Positions 11,601-23,332 of a stretch of DNA of 64,000 nucleotides are shown here, in pieces. The DNA is from Galdieria partita (lineage: Eukaryota > Rhodophyta > Bangiophyceae > Galdieriales > Galdieriaceae). Made by a program: the position numbers and the translations under genes. Within the stretch, counting starts at the first letter, position 1, and each line of letters opens with the position of its first letter. Where the stretch lies: positions 1 through 64,000 of the forward strand of contig BQMJ01000064.1 of the NCBI GenBank assembly GCA_025991245.1. The letters run 5' to 3'. The notes under the pieces are model-generated. The model saw nothing but the letters and a program-made list of their open reading frames with translations. It did no database searches and was not told where the DNA came from.

Positions 11601-14053
11601 TTGTCAGCCTTTTTTTAGAATTGTACGTTGCATAGCTGGTTGTGATTTCTCAATAGAAAGACAGGGCTATTTAAGTGCCAACAGTAATACTATTCAAACA
11701 GTATCCTTTCCAAAACTGTGTCTCACAAACTGCAACTGCTAAGTATTTATAGACTTGAGCACAAAAGACTACGGTAGCTATTCCAAACATACACTATGCC
11801 GACGAGTTGCGAAGCCTCTCTTTTGTGAAAATTTTTCCCATCAGTAAGATTAGCAGACAACGACGTAAAGATGCTTCAAAGTGGGTGTACAAACTCTGTT
11901 CACGTCCGTTTTCGAAACAGCAACTCACAGTTGAACTGCACAGTTGAGTTGCCACGAGCCAATCTCCCCTCTCCATTTGGACAATAGATTCTCAATAGAC
12001 AAAAACTGACAATGACAAGAATCGCTTTTGTGAAGATCCAAAGAGAATCAACTCAGAATATACTCCGATTGTTACAAACGATCTTGGTAATTATTCCACA
12101 AGAGAGAGTCCTCCTCTGTTGTTCACAGGACAACAGTTCAATTCAACTTCAAAAACCAGGTTACATTACAAGACTGTATCGCCGCAAGGGTTCAACCTCA
12201 AAGACTATTTGGAGCCTTTGTGCCCACTGGTTCCCCACTACTCCGCAGGGTCACTGTCTTCAAACAGACCAAAAACAAATGATCAGCAAATTCTCGAACA
12301 GGACCTACGTTGCACTCGACAAGAACTTGGAAGCGACTTTGAGGTTCAAGCCAAGTTGTTGACAGGAAACGAACAAACCAAACCGCGCCTTGGCTGGAAT
12401 TTCTAGAAGTGCGAAATCATAAAACCTCAAAGTTTGGTCGTACTAAAAAGTTCTTCTCCAAATTCAACTACTTAAAGTTTCATTAAAAATGAACAACTTT
12501 ATACACTTCAAACCGGGTGGTAACAAAGCAACTACAGCCACAGTTGAGCAAAACAATCACAAAGAGAGATTGGGCAAAAGAAGAGCTCCTCGAGTACCGT
12601 CAAAGGTGCACACGCCATATAGTTTCATATGTACCTCGTAAACACTTTCCAAGGGAAGCCTCCACTCAAAGCTTTACCTAGAATACTATTGATTCTCTAG
12701 TGTTGCATTATTTGAAGAGCCGTTATGCTAGAATGAGTGTCGGCTTACCCCCGAGAGTAAAGCCCGCCATTGTATAGTGAGATAAACTCACCTTTGTTAT
12801 CTACCTTGGAGATTTACTGGCTTCAAGTTGATTTGGAGAACATTGAGCTCTAGTCGATAGGAATCATTTCAAAAAAGTATAATCTGCCACTTTCAAGAAG
12901 AAGAGAGTGATTCCCATAACTTGGAACGATTTAGTGTGCAGTCGCCAAGTTGTGATAGAGAAATTTCGGCAAGTAGAGTGAACACTTCTGCTGATCAATG
13001 TCTAGCTGAACTGTTTGCAACTTGGAGGACTGTGAATTTTGTGTTACCAGTATCAAGGACTTTTTAGACTTTTGTAGATTTGAGTTTATACACTCTGGTC
13101 GAGTATTTCAATTATCAACAAAACGTGATTCAAGTAAATATTGGAAGTTACTCATGTATAATTTGTATTTTGCCTACAAGTATGTTGATAAAGAATCTAG
13201 TCAAGTTTCTCAATCAGCTTGAATACATGGACCAAGTGTCGCATATTCTATTTTATATAATTCAATTGCGAAAATAAAGAATCGATTGTTGACTCTTTCT
13301 ATTTTGTGAGTTCTACATATGAAAACTCTCCATAATAGCATAGCGTTATGACTCATATAATAAGTATCATTGCAAGAACCTTGCCTTTTTTGTCCCTTGA
13401 CAACAACAGTCAAAAACAAAGACCCTCGAGCCACTTCTTCCTATGCATCTAAAACACAGCAAAGTTTCAAACAGTCTATGTTTCACAAAATTCAACAATA
13501 AAACACGGAAAATTCTGTAAACACTAGAGCACTCCAAAGTTAGAGAAAGATAACCAAATTGTCAAGGTAGCTTCCCAAGACAAAGAATTGCCTACACTAG
13601 TAAACCCAACAGAGAAAAGCAAAAGAGGCAAGAAAGAAGCAACTCAGTCATAAACTCTTCAACTATACTCAGAATACTTCAACACGTTATGAAGCTAGTA
13701 CCGGGACTGACTCTCGAATTCGGTTCCCTCAGAGTTTCTCTGATAAAAACCACAGACGCATCTACAATAGTTATATCAAAACCCTACTCTCATGAAAGCT
13801 TTCAAAGTTGGCTAGTCTCCACATATATTCTAAAACGCAACGCCAAGACCGAAACTTGGAAAAATATCTGTTGTACAATTTGGAAACATAGCAACTGGTC
13901 AAGCACTCAAACAGTCATAAAGCTTTATTTTACTCTCTGTCAACTACATCATATATTGCAACTTTGGTGCTTTCAAGTCGGTCAACGGAAGGTTGAAAGC
14001 TGCCATCATCACTCCGCCTGTTCCAATCAAAGCAATCCGCTCATGTCTCCTCT
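11601..14053. repeat. A-rich repeat debris, no supported gene
   Basis: Composition flips here from T-rich to A-rich on the + strand. The stretch 12030-12200 resembles 14100-14300 (start of copy X): 'gaatcaactcagaat', then 'ggttacattacaagactgta', then 'gggttcaa'. A further piece at 12570-12820 resembles 21870-22130 and 17100-17170 ('catatagtttc', 'aactcacctttg'). The overlapping frames at 12012-12406 lie inside this repeated sequence and are not convincing genes. Confidence 0.6.
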
Positions 14054-17023
14054 TTAGTTGGAAAAGAGACTTTAAATGGTCATAAACTGACAAATAAAGG
14101 AACTGGTTGTTTGAAGAAGACAAGAATCAACTCAGAATGTACTTCGAGTGCTACAAAAGACCTTGATGAGTGCGACACAAAAAGAAGATTCACAATAACA
14201 ATTCACAAGACTAGACTAGACTTTGTAGTATGCTTGGACTTGAAAAACTAAGTTACACTACAAGACTGTATAGGGAAAAGGGGTTCAAACTTAAAAAACA
14301 AATGGGAACTTTTTGTACCGACTTTTCTTTTTATAGTACTCTACATAGTAAGAAACGCCTATAAAGTTACCAGAAAATGAAGAGCGACAGTTTTCAACAA
14401 GGATCCAAGTTGAGGTACGTTCAACGTGAACTTGGACTAAAGACCAATACTTTTCGAGCTTTATGGAGCTCAAGTGTCAAATCTTGAAAGTTTACAACCA
14501 ACACTAGCAGGTCTTGATGGCAAAGTTTGGTCTTGAAAAGTTTCTCGAAACCTATTCTTTGACGTTTTAGGCATTACTGTCGAAATTCATCGTTTTGCTT
14601 TGAGGCAGTATTATTCCATTGAAGCGGAATTATTTTACTTTCACTGAATCTTGAATCTGTTTACGCATCACAATGCTACTATCCAACAAAATGAATTGAG
14701 TTAATACGCAGCTTCTTTCTTGCTTCTATTCTGTACTTGAAATGTTCTTGTGATTCAAAACTCATCTGTCCATGGTTACAATTCTACTATATTTGTATCC
14801 ATTTGGGCAATTCTGCCAGACGAATTTGAGTCGAAACCCAATTCTCCTTTATAAGGATGTTTCAAATCCATTTTACATAGAAAAACGTTTTCAATTGTCG
14901 ATTGCCAAATTCATTCAAGTTGAATCATTTCTGTAAGCTCCAAGTATTCTATAATTATTTCCCCTTAATGACACTAAAATGACTATGACGAAGATTATGA
15001 TGGTTATTACACTGTTAGTCTTCTTGAATTCCCCAACAATGAATTTTGAATTTTGGTTGAAACATTTTAAGTCTCTTTTATCTATTCTCAACAGGACTCA
15101 AAATCACTTTGTCGGCTTCTCAATATGTACTCTTATAACTTTCTTGTTCAATTTTTATTTTTTAAGAATGATTGAATTCAGAGATTCATTCGTCAGATAG
15201 GCTATTTTGTTATATATTAAAAAGCAGTTGATTCTTTGTTCCTTCTTTTGTAGTACTACTGTCTTTCTTCCTTCTGTGTCTAGAAATAAAGTTGGATTGT
15301 AGTTTGAATTCCATTCTTTCTCAGTGGATTCTCCTTGTATAGTATGATGATCTCTATTGTGCAATCTCTTGGCCTTTTTTGTTGTTACTTTTGCCACTTT
15401 TCACTATTTGAGGAATAAAAATGAATCTATTCTCTTTCTGTTCCATACTCTCTTACATACTGCCAAAGCTACAAAAGCTTTAAGACGAGAAGAGCTTCAA
15501 TGACACGTGAAGTAGAATGAAAAGAAACGGTTGATTGATTGTCGCTTGAGTGTACAAGGCTCTAAAAACCCATAACTTTCTTTATAATTCTTGAACTTGC
15601 CAATAAAATTTATCAATCAACCGAATAATTCGAGTAAATTCTTTGAGCAGTAACTATTTGAACGAGTCATATTCGCCTTTCTTTTACCACATTCAGTTTT
15701 TTTGCATACATTTTTTACATGTCGTGGATATCGATAGAAGAAACCAAATGAAAAAATAGAGCATGTGTTTACCAAATTCAATGAATCGTGCTTGAAATTC
15801 GGTTTAAAGCTATTTCCCAAACGAACCTTAAAATATGGGTATGACCTCTAAATTTGATATATACTTGGACAATCTTTTTTATTTCATCTCATTCATTGAA
15901 TCCTTTACTAGAAAACTTGCTTCAAATACAACATTTTTCGAGATCTCTGCACTTTGTCGATTCAACATACACTGGTCTACCTTATCATAGTGTTCAAGGT
16001 TTGGTCTCTTAACGAATATTTCTCCCTTTGCTTTGGTCTTGAAAATAATTTGGATATTTATCAAACGATCTATTTAGTTTGCTTTACGTTTTCGCCAATA
16101 ATATAAATAAAATAAATATTTCCATAAGTAAGTATTTGCCACTATCTCAGGTTACAAGGAGTTGACAATGTTACTATTCCTGAAGTATCCTCTTTAAAAC
16201 TATTCTTATATTTAGAACAAAGAACGCTCAAAGTTACGGTGATTCTTTCCAAAAAGCTCCCACTTTCCATTCGTAGCACATCCTCTCGCTTGACAAAGCT
16301 TTTCCAGAAATTCGTTTCTTCTTTCCAATTCTGGCTTTGAATTGACCAAAGATGAACTCTTGGTCTTTTACACTCCAAGTGCTATCCGCAGGTAAGGGCA
16401 ACGAGGAATCAAGCAAAATGGCACAAAGACTTTTTCTACGATCAAATTGAGTCTAATTGTGCTTTTTGCAGAGCAGGAGTAGGAGTAGCTTTTGAAGTTC
16501 GCAGCCCAGTTTTCAAGGGCAGTCTCTTCTCTCCGATTGGAAAGTCAGACCTTTACTAGACACGAACTGACGAATAAGAAACCGGCAGGGTGTTCGATCA
16601 ACACAGAATCAATTTTGAATGTAGATAAGGACCTCGATGACTGAAGTAAAAACGAGGATTCGTAACAACATTACAAGACATTTACAAGTGACAAGTATTC
16701 AAACTCAAAGACAACTAGGAGCCTCATTATCTAGGATGTTTTCCACGACATTACAGACATTAAATACCTTCATACAGACCAAGACATAAGGATCAACAGT
16801 TCTCAAAGTGGTTCTAAGCTGCAGACTACATTCATTGGGACTGAAAATATACTTTAAATGCCACATAAAACTCAAGGTTAAAGCCCAGTCATTGAAGGCT
16901 AAGACCAAACGAATAAACGGTTTCGACAATACTCAAAAAGGATCAAAAACTTTCTTTATGCAATTTTCAAAAGATTTCTTGTTAAAATTCGAACAAGAAA
17001 AATTCTGTAAAGAAACTTTAAAG
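14054..17023. repeat. 3-kb repeat, copy X
   Basis: Nearly collinear with 35725-38706 (copy Y) in direct orientation. It starts at 'agttggaaaagagact' and ends near 'agaaaaattctgtaaag'. Small indels and substitutions are scattered throughout, and no long reading frame is shared by both copies. It contains no recognisable transposase, reverse transcriptase or terminal inverted repeat, so it is best called a subtelomeric segmental repeat. Confidence 0.85.
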
Positions 17024-17411
17024 AGGGTATCAGTAAAGCTACTTCGCCATTAGTTCTGCAACCACAACAATGAAACTATTGCGAGAAGCCAATAAGGATG
17101 TGTGTTGGCTATCCTTGGAAGTTACAAACCATATAGTTTCTTAGCGAAAGGTTAGCCAAGTTTTCAGAAAGCTTTATTGACAAAGAGCTTAAGCAAAATA
17201 GTGCTAAATAGAATTGAATAGAGAAAACCAAATGTATTTCATAAAATAAAACATATGCGAGGTAGTTTATGACTCTTCCAATACCAAAGCAAGTTTATTT
17301 TTAGAGTTTTTTTTATCTTTTCCTAAGCGAGAAATTCTTTGAAGCCTAGTAAGTAAATCATTTATCAGCAAACACCGCCGATCACATTGTTCCCAATTTT
17401 GTTTGGCGAAG
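17024..17411. promoter_or_regulatory. spacer upstream of the P-loop NTPase gene
   Basis: 388 bases between the end of copy X and the chosen ATG of the NTPase gene. It holds a short repeat fragment ('aaaccatatagtttctta', ~17129) also found in variant form near 12610 and 21900. It probably contains the promoter. No clear TATA element can be fixed. Confidence 0.35.
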
Positions 17412-19514
17412 ATGTTTGGTGATAAGTGGGTTCCTCGTGACACGTTCAAGCCTGTTTTTGTAGATCGTGAAGAGGATGTGTACCGCGTTACAGAAGAACT
17501 TTACGAACTTCAAGAAAGCCGAAAACAACTTAGCGGTCGATCAAACAGTTCCTATTACCGTTTGACGATCCCATTTTCGCCTCACATGTTTGGATCCGGC
17601 AAGACTACTTTTTGTGTTAACTATTTGGAGTTGATACGGAAGTTTAGTGAAACTTCCATTGCTTCTTTTGCTTCGAATTCTTCCAAGAAAGAGTTTTTAG
17701 ACAAGTTGAAAACTTCCACCCTGTTGTACGTGGACTTGAGAGACCTCGAACCAACTTATCCGATTATTGAAAAAAGGAACTTAAAATGGGCTGTTCAATA
17801 CCTTCTTTATAAGTCCGCCTGTCTACGATCGGGTCATAGACAACCAGATCCGGACGAGTGTTACAACGACCTGCAACTTAGGACTACTGTGTTAGTTAAG
17901 AGAATCCGTGAAGTCTTTAACATGCGTACTGATCAGTTTCTTCTTGTGGCGTTTGATGAAGTTGGTACTCTAAACGAAAGTTACGGCTCATTTGATTTCG
18001 AAAGGACCCAAGATGGTGAAGTTTTTCCATATAACGACTTCTTCGGTATTATTAGGCAACTTTGTAAACGAGACAATATATTCTTTATTGTTGTTGGGAA
18101 AAGCACTGGTTTAAGAATTAAGAATTCTGTGGCTTTTGGACCAAGGGTGTTGCTACATTTTATTTCGTTATCACCTTTAAGCTCTTCCAATATCGTTGAA
18201 TTCCTTGAAAAGAGCACTCTCAAAGGACAAGTTCAACATCGTATTTGTGATATTCTATGTAGTTCTTCGTTTTCAGTAGATGAATTGGCAGAGGCACTAT
18301 TGGAATGTACCGGTGGAGTCCCTGGTTTGCTTACACGTGCAGTGAATATGCTTTTGAATTTTGTACAAACAAGAGGACAGTCTTTTGGGTCGAAAGATGA
18401 ATGTTTGTCATGTATGAATGAGGATGGTTTCCAAAGAATCTGTGCTGAACCGTTTATACAACCCATATCAACTTCAGACGAGGACAAAAAGACTGAATTT
18501 GGCATATTATTGATGATGGCTCTGTTTCATATACCTTTCAAAGTATATGATGCACTAAACTCGGGATATTATTTGTTTGACGCTGTTAATGAAATGGGAC
18601 TCTATCGATATCCTATTGAGCGGGATACTTTTCAAGTGCTGATTCCAAAGGTTTTCGTTGGAAACTTTGAGTACCTATCATCTCGCTCGTTATTAGAAAA
18701 GATACTTCTTGGATCACTCAAGTTACAGCCAGTTGATTGTTTCTTTTCTTCAAAGTGTCGAGTATTTGAAGGAATTGTTGCTATGCGACTTGTTTGGATA
18801 CTTTCGTCCAAAGTACGAAATGAGTTTAGGGAGTTGTTATGTCAGTTATCTGCCATATTTAAAGAAATGAAACTTCCTATCAGGGAACCTTCACCTCTTG
18901 ATTACATGAGATCTGTTGGTGTTTCTGAATCAAGGAGTGAATCAAACAAGAAACGGAAAACTTATGAAAGTAATGAATGGAACAAGATTATTCAAGAAGC
19001 ACTTTATTTTGACAAAGTCTATATTCCAGTAGACACCACTTCGTATAGTCCTGATATTATGTTCAAGTTGCAATCTCCTGTTGATTCTAAAGTTCTTATT
19101 GTGGGAGTTGCTTGCAAAGGTCGTTGGAATTCTGAACGAATTGGCTGGTCAGATATTATTGAAGAAGCAGAAAAATTTCTTGTTCCTGTTTCTATTCAAG
19201 TTTTATCCAACGCACCTGATAAGAATCATTGTATGCTTATTGTAGTTAGTACAAAATTGTCATTCAATGTTTCACGTGAATTGGGTGATCAAAGTCGTTG
19301 TTACAGTAGTGGAATGTCTATTGAAAGTGAATCTTTTACGATTCCTTCCAATTGTGAACTTGTTATTCTGTGTGAAAGAGATGTAGAAATGCTCATTGAC
19401 AAAGAAATATTGAATGGACTTGAAAGAGCATTCTCTTCTGATCGTCCCCTTTTTGGGGATTTTGGACCCGACTTACTTCGAAGAGTTCGTCACAGTTTCT
19501 CAAGTTGGCAATAG
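17412..19514 (+). CDS. P-loop NTPase of the STAND/archaeal-ATPase kind, possible nuclease-like C-terminus
   Basis: Single-exon 700-aa protein. The first ATG in frame is at 17412; the frame runs open slightly further upstream but only with TTG. Walker A is GSGKTT at about residues 61-66. Walker B is LLVAFDEVG with Asp-Glu at about 182-183, followed by a 'VVGKS' strand that fits a sensor position. Residues ~270-320 look like the small helical lid of archaeal-type ATPases (LLECTGGVPGLLTRAVN). Around residues 545-570, 'YSPDIMF' followed by 'VLIVGVACKG' has the spacing of a PD-(D/E)XK-like strand pair, as in the NTPase-nuclease proteins of RHS/Crinkler type. This last point is only an inference. 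Galdieria genomes are known for large families of such ATPases, often near chromosome ends. It is not an ORC/CDC6 protein: the window's ORC5 is elsewhere. It looks intact. Confidence 0.8.
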   Translation: MFGDKWVPRDTFKPVFVDREEDVYRVTEELYELQESRKQLSGRSNSSYYRLTIPFSPHMFGSGKTTFCVNYLELIRKFSETSIASFASNSSKKEFLDKLKTSTLLYVDLRDLEPTYPIIEKRNLKWAVQYLLYKSACLRSGHRQPDPDECYNDLQLRTTVLVKRIREVFNMRTDQFLLVAFDEVGTLNESYGSFDFERTQDGEVFPYNDFFGIIRQLCKRDNIFFIVVGKSTGLRIKNSVAFGPRVLLHFISLSPLSSSNIVEFLEKSTLKGQVQHRICDILCSSSFSVDELAEALLECTGGVPGLLTRAVNMLLNFVQTRGQSFGSKDECLSCMNEDGFQRICAEPFIQPISTSDEDKKTEFGILLMMALFHIPFKVYDALNSGYYLFDAVNEMGLYRYPIERDTFQVLIPKVFVGNFEYLSSRSLLEKILLGSLKLQPVDCFFSSKCRVFEGIVAMRLVWILSSKVRNEFRELLCQLSAIFKEMKLPIREPSPLDYMRSVGVSESRSESNKKRKTYESNEWNKIIQEALYFDKVYIPVDTTSYSPDIMFKLQSPVDSKVLIVGVACKGRWNSERIGWSDIIEEAEKFLVPVSIQVLSNAPDKNHCMLIVVSTKLSFNVSRELGDQSRCYSSGMSIESESFTIPSNCELVILCERDVEMLIDKEILNGLERAFSSDRPLFGDFGPDLLRRVRHSFSSWQ

Positions 19515-22500
19515 AGTTTGAATTCGTATATTCAATTGTTCATTCGATAATTATCTCTGGAACATTTGAATTAAATATGTTTGAAATGTACTAGTGGTAT
19601 TCTAAAGTATATGATGATTGTCATAGAACAGCGTCAAAAGTCATCTAATCACCTAAATCACTCGTCATTCTTTTTCACAGATTCTTTCAATCACAAAGTG
19701 TATGTATAAAAAAGTATTAACTGTTTACTTTTTTATCACGAGAACATAGCTTAGAATATTGTTATCTTTATGCTACTTGCAAATACATTGTCAGAGACCA
19801 TATTGAGTTTGATCATTCATATTTTTGCAATTGACAACTCTGTTTGAATGGAGTCCAACTGGTGGTGTAACTATCGAAGGGGACTAACTGAACACTCTTG
19901 AACTGTCAACTTATAGTTTCGTTTTATTAAACTCATAAAATCCAAGAAGAAAATGTGGAAGGTAAGATATAATTTATTCGAAGAAGGAATGGAAAATATT
20001 CTTCAGGCTATGCATGTAATTGGATTGAATGAATGCTCCAAGAAAATATCGATCGTATTTTTCAAGAAGAAAAATACACACGCCTTCCTAGAGAAGATTA
20101 TGCAAAGTTGTAACGGAATCATAGAATACCGATTGATCATGAATCCGCACAAAATGATTGTACTTTAAAAATGAACCATTGAAAGTTGTACCACTAAATC
20201 AATCAGTCATAGTAATCAACGCAACCTAACTCGTAATCATTTTACATTTCGTATTTCTGTTGTGATTACTCTAGTTTTCGCAGCTAGACTTGGGTTGTAA
20301 GTTTTGAATAGAAACTTTACTTCATCGATTGTCTCGAAACGACTCAGAGCAACAATTAGGTTTGCTAGCAGTTGGAATCTAGATCTCAACTAAATTTATA
20401 ATATAGTAATAGGCTTCATGAAGACATACAGTGTCATTGACTGTTCAAATTGAAGTATATACAACTATATTTCGTCTTTTTCACTTTCACAAGAGTCTCT
20501 CAATAGACAAAAGTCTGACATATGGACATTGCAAACTATTCAACAAACACAAGACATAGATGAGAATCTGCTTGGATCACTGCAAAATATCTTCAAAGCG
20601 GAGTTTCAACCCTATTTCACAAGATTCTATATAACAATTCCCTAATAAAACTACTTTCAAACAACACCCAATCAAATAACGCTGACTCATAACAGACCTT
20701 ACTGGATCAGTTACTAAAACTCAGTGCAAATTTGGAACCTTCTATCACGACATTATTCTCGAAATAAACACAGTTGATTTTCGCTTGAATACTAGAGATT
20801 ACAAAGCAGATACTAAAAGTTGAGTGGAAACCAATGTTCAAAATAAATCGTTGACTGCTCAAATGAATTCAAAGAGAGGTAAAAAGTCGACTTGTAGAAC
20901 CTAAAGAAAGTCCTCCGAACTGAAAATGTCAACAACAAAATTAGAAGCAAACTTTATACCCAAAGTTATTATCACACTAAAAGAAGCAAGCAAACAAACT
21001 ATCTACTCAAGACGATAAAGTTTCCCAAATATGTTGTGTTTGTTGAAATTACACAACGTTCTGGAAGTGAGTCAATAAGTTATTTGTCCACTGTGAAGTC
21101 ACATAACTATGTCACAGGGAAAACAACAAAGTCAATTGCAAGTAGGACTATACTATAAGCTCTCATACGTAGCCTATACACTACTCTTATAGAACAGCTT
21201 AAACTTTCTTCAAGAACTTTTGTTGCACTCAAATTATTCCCTCAGTTGGATTATTGTTGTGTGATTCGGTGATTTGTTGTGGTTGTTGCGAGTTTACAGA
21301 ATGAACACTATTCGTATTGAAAGTATTGAATTTCCTCTTGTCAATAGAGAATCAGCGGTAATGCAAGTAAGAATAGCTGAGTCCTTGAAACAAATACATG
21401 AAATAAAGCTGTAACTATACAACGAAAACTTTTCAACAAAGAAAATGTTTTGTCGGAGACTTCTCAGGAAGGGAGCAAGTCATTTCACTCCCAACTGACC
21501 AACTTTGGGCCAAAGACAGCTAACATCAATAGATAGAAACAATATCGATTCATTCAGTTATAGAGTAATATGGGAGAAACTTTACAAAATTACTCCTCTT
21601 CAGGTTTTCACTTGAGAGAGTTTGTTTTATTTCATATAAATACAGTTGGGATATGTCCAACTCTGTAGAATGAAACGAGGTCTTCCTTCCTACTTTACGT
21701 AATAATTTTGATAGAATGAACGTTTAGTTTCACAACAGTTAGTACGAAAACTTGTTCTCATATTTGAATAATGGAATGAAGAATGGCTCTTCAGTTGATC
21801 AACTTATCGCTTCATCTTGTCGTTTCCCAACCACCCAATTTTGATCAACGAATGATTAAAAGAGATTGGAACAGAGAGAGAGTACCTTGAAAGGCTACAA
21901 ATCATATAGCTTCCTGTATATTTGTAGAGAAATTCTCAAGAGAACCTTGCACTTGAGAGTTTAAAAAACTGCTGACGCTCTACTCTTTCTGTTGAGAGAA
22001 ATTGTAGCGTAGGAATTCAGTTACAGACTATCCAAAAAAAGTCAGCTCATGTTAAACTCACCTTTGTACCCAGCAATTCAGATTTCTTGTACCCAAGTGA
22101 AAGCAACGAGAAAGCAATTCGAGGGTTGATAGAATTGAATTCGACTTTTTTGACAAGTGAGTTTTCCTTTTAGTGACCTCTCAAGCTCAAAATAGAACAC
22201 GTTGACTTTTGGATGGTTCGCGTCCAAGTTGGTTGAATTGGAAATACTTGGTAATGTTTTGTGAATCGAACGTTTTCAACAATTCCAGGTATACTTGTGG
22301 TGGGGTCGAAAAGAGTGCAGATTACACTTCTCAACAAGGGAGTTTGTCCCATACCTTATAATGCTTTGGTGTTTGTAATAGTCGCAACGCCGTCATACAA
22401 GACAACAATAAGGAATGTGAATCAATCTTTGTTTTGCTGAATAGACTGGGAAACATTCTACCCTGGGAAAGATTTCTCAATTTTGTATAAGAGGTTTTGA

Positions 22501-22799
22501 GAATTCCTAGACATATTGACTGTAGGAGTATTTGCAACTTTTTCGAAAAAGATTTTCTAGCATCTTTACTTTGAAGCAAGCTCAACGATAATACTTAGCC
22601 TCCTTATAAAGACTTTTTCTAGTTGGTTGCTTTCTTTTTCACCAAAATATACTCAAGGTCTTTTTCTATAAAATTCAATTGCTAACCACTACTGATTGTT
22701 TTGGAAAAAAACCAAAGACACTTCAAGAAGAGACAATTGCAATTGAGTTGTCTAGCAATAGTCACCCAACACAATAATCGAACGACTCAAACTCTCAAG
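19515..22799. other. gene-free stretch with repeat fragments
   Basis: 3.3 kb between the NTPase gene and the virus-like island. It contains the 85-bp inverted repeat copy at 19705-19789 and, at 21870-22130, a diverged piece resembling 12570-12820. Small frames (19953-20168 +; 22170-22585 -, two overlapping) have no recognisable domains and no shared counterparts. I see no RNA gene. Confidence 0.5.
19705..19789 (+). repeat. short inverted dispersed repeat, copy 2
   Basis: Partner of 7482-7564 on the opposite strand. It begins about 190 bases after the NTPase stop codon and could therefore lie in the 3' region of that transcript. The high similarity against dissimilar flanks points to a mobile or gene-family-associated unit. 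Confidence 0.75.
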
Positions 22800-22820
22800 C
22801 TACCAATTCGACTCACTCTC

Positions 22821-23165
22821 CTAAACTCCAATGGCTAGACTACGGGTATACCCAATAGACAAGTTAACAATCGTTTGGAAGTCATCTAGACTCATGTAAC
22901 GAAATATATAGTAACCAATGATGTCTCCTAGGTCGTCTATATGGAAATTGTGTCCAACGGAAAGTCGTAGATGCTCAGAATAGGACTCAGGAGGTGATTC
23001 CATTTCTTCATACTCTGGAATGACAAAAAAGCTTTCAGCACTCCCAGCTATCTTTAACAGCGTCTCACAATCCGACGTAACACTCATTCCCTTGCCTGTA
23101 CTCGTTACATCAATCAAATGCAACCCTATAGTGCAAAATTGTATTATTTTATCTTGTACTTCCAT
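22821..23165 (-). CDS. island protein of unknown function, left edge
   Basis: A 114-aa protein when read from the ATG at 23165. The open frame continues upstream to 23240, but that stretch overlaps the double palindrome and the C-rich leader, so the inner ATG is preferred; it lies exactly 72 nt from the palindrome. The protein is acidic and mixed alpha/beta in appearance, with a Glu/Pro/Ser-rich patch (EYEEMESPPESYSE). No family is recognised. It is divergent from the recombinase gene and shares the central regulatory site with it. Confidence 0.55.
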   Translation of the reverse strand: MEVQDKIIQFCTIGLHLIDVTSTGKGMSVTSDCETLLKIAGSAESFFVIPEYEEMESPPESYSEHLRLSVGHNFHIDDLGDIIGYYIFRYMSLDDFQTIVNLSIGYTRSLAIGV

Positions 23166-23237
23166 ATCGTCTTTATAATTAGGAGTTTGTGGGGAGAGTG
23201 GGGGAATGGGGGCCAAATATGAAAGACACGAGAATTT

Positions 23238-23260
23238 CATCTAGATGGTTCATCTAGATG
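23238..23260. promoter_or_regulatory. double-palindrome site 1 (bidirectional promoter or recombination site)
   Basis: Two copies of the 10-bp palindrome CATCTAGATG separated by GTT. It lies midway between two divergent genes, exactly 72 nt from the chosen ATG on each side (23165 - and 23333 +). On both sides it is followed by a CTCG...TCT block and an AT-rich TATA-like stretch. The right flank 'AGAGCCTCGAAATCT' matches the flank of site 2. Binding by the neighbouring recombinase is equally possible. Confidence 0.7.
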
Positions 23261-23332
23261 AGAGCCTCGAAATCTACTTAAGAGCAATTGGGTGAGGGGC
23301 AAGAGGGGATTTTTTTCGGAATGGGGGGAAAG

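Noticed and set aside
12012-14057. Frames at 12012-12406, 13022-13277 and 13689-14057
   Set aside because: They overlap each other or lie in repeated A-rich debris, show no domain, and have no codon-level conservation between repeat copies.
17412-19514. NTPase gene as an ORC1/CDC6-type initiator
   Set aside because: The lid and C-terminus do not match, no winged-helix region is seen, and a clear ORC5 lies elsewhere; the archaeal-ATPase-like pattern fits better.
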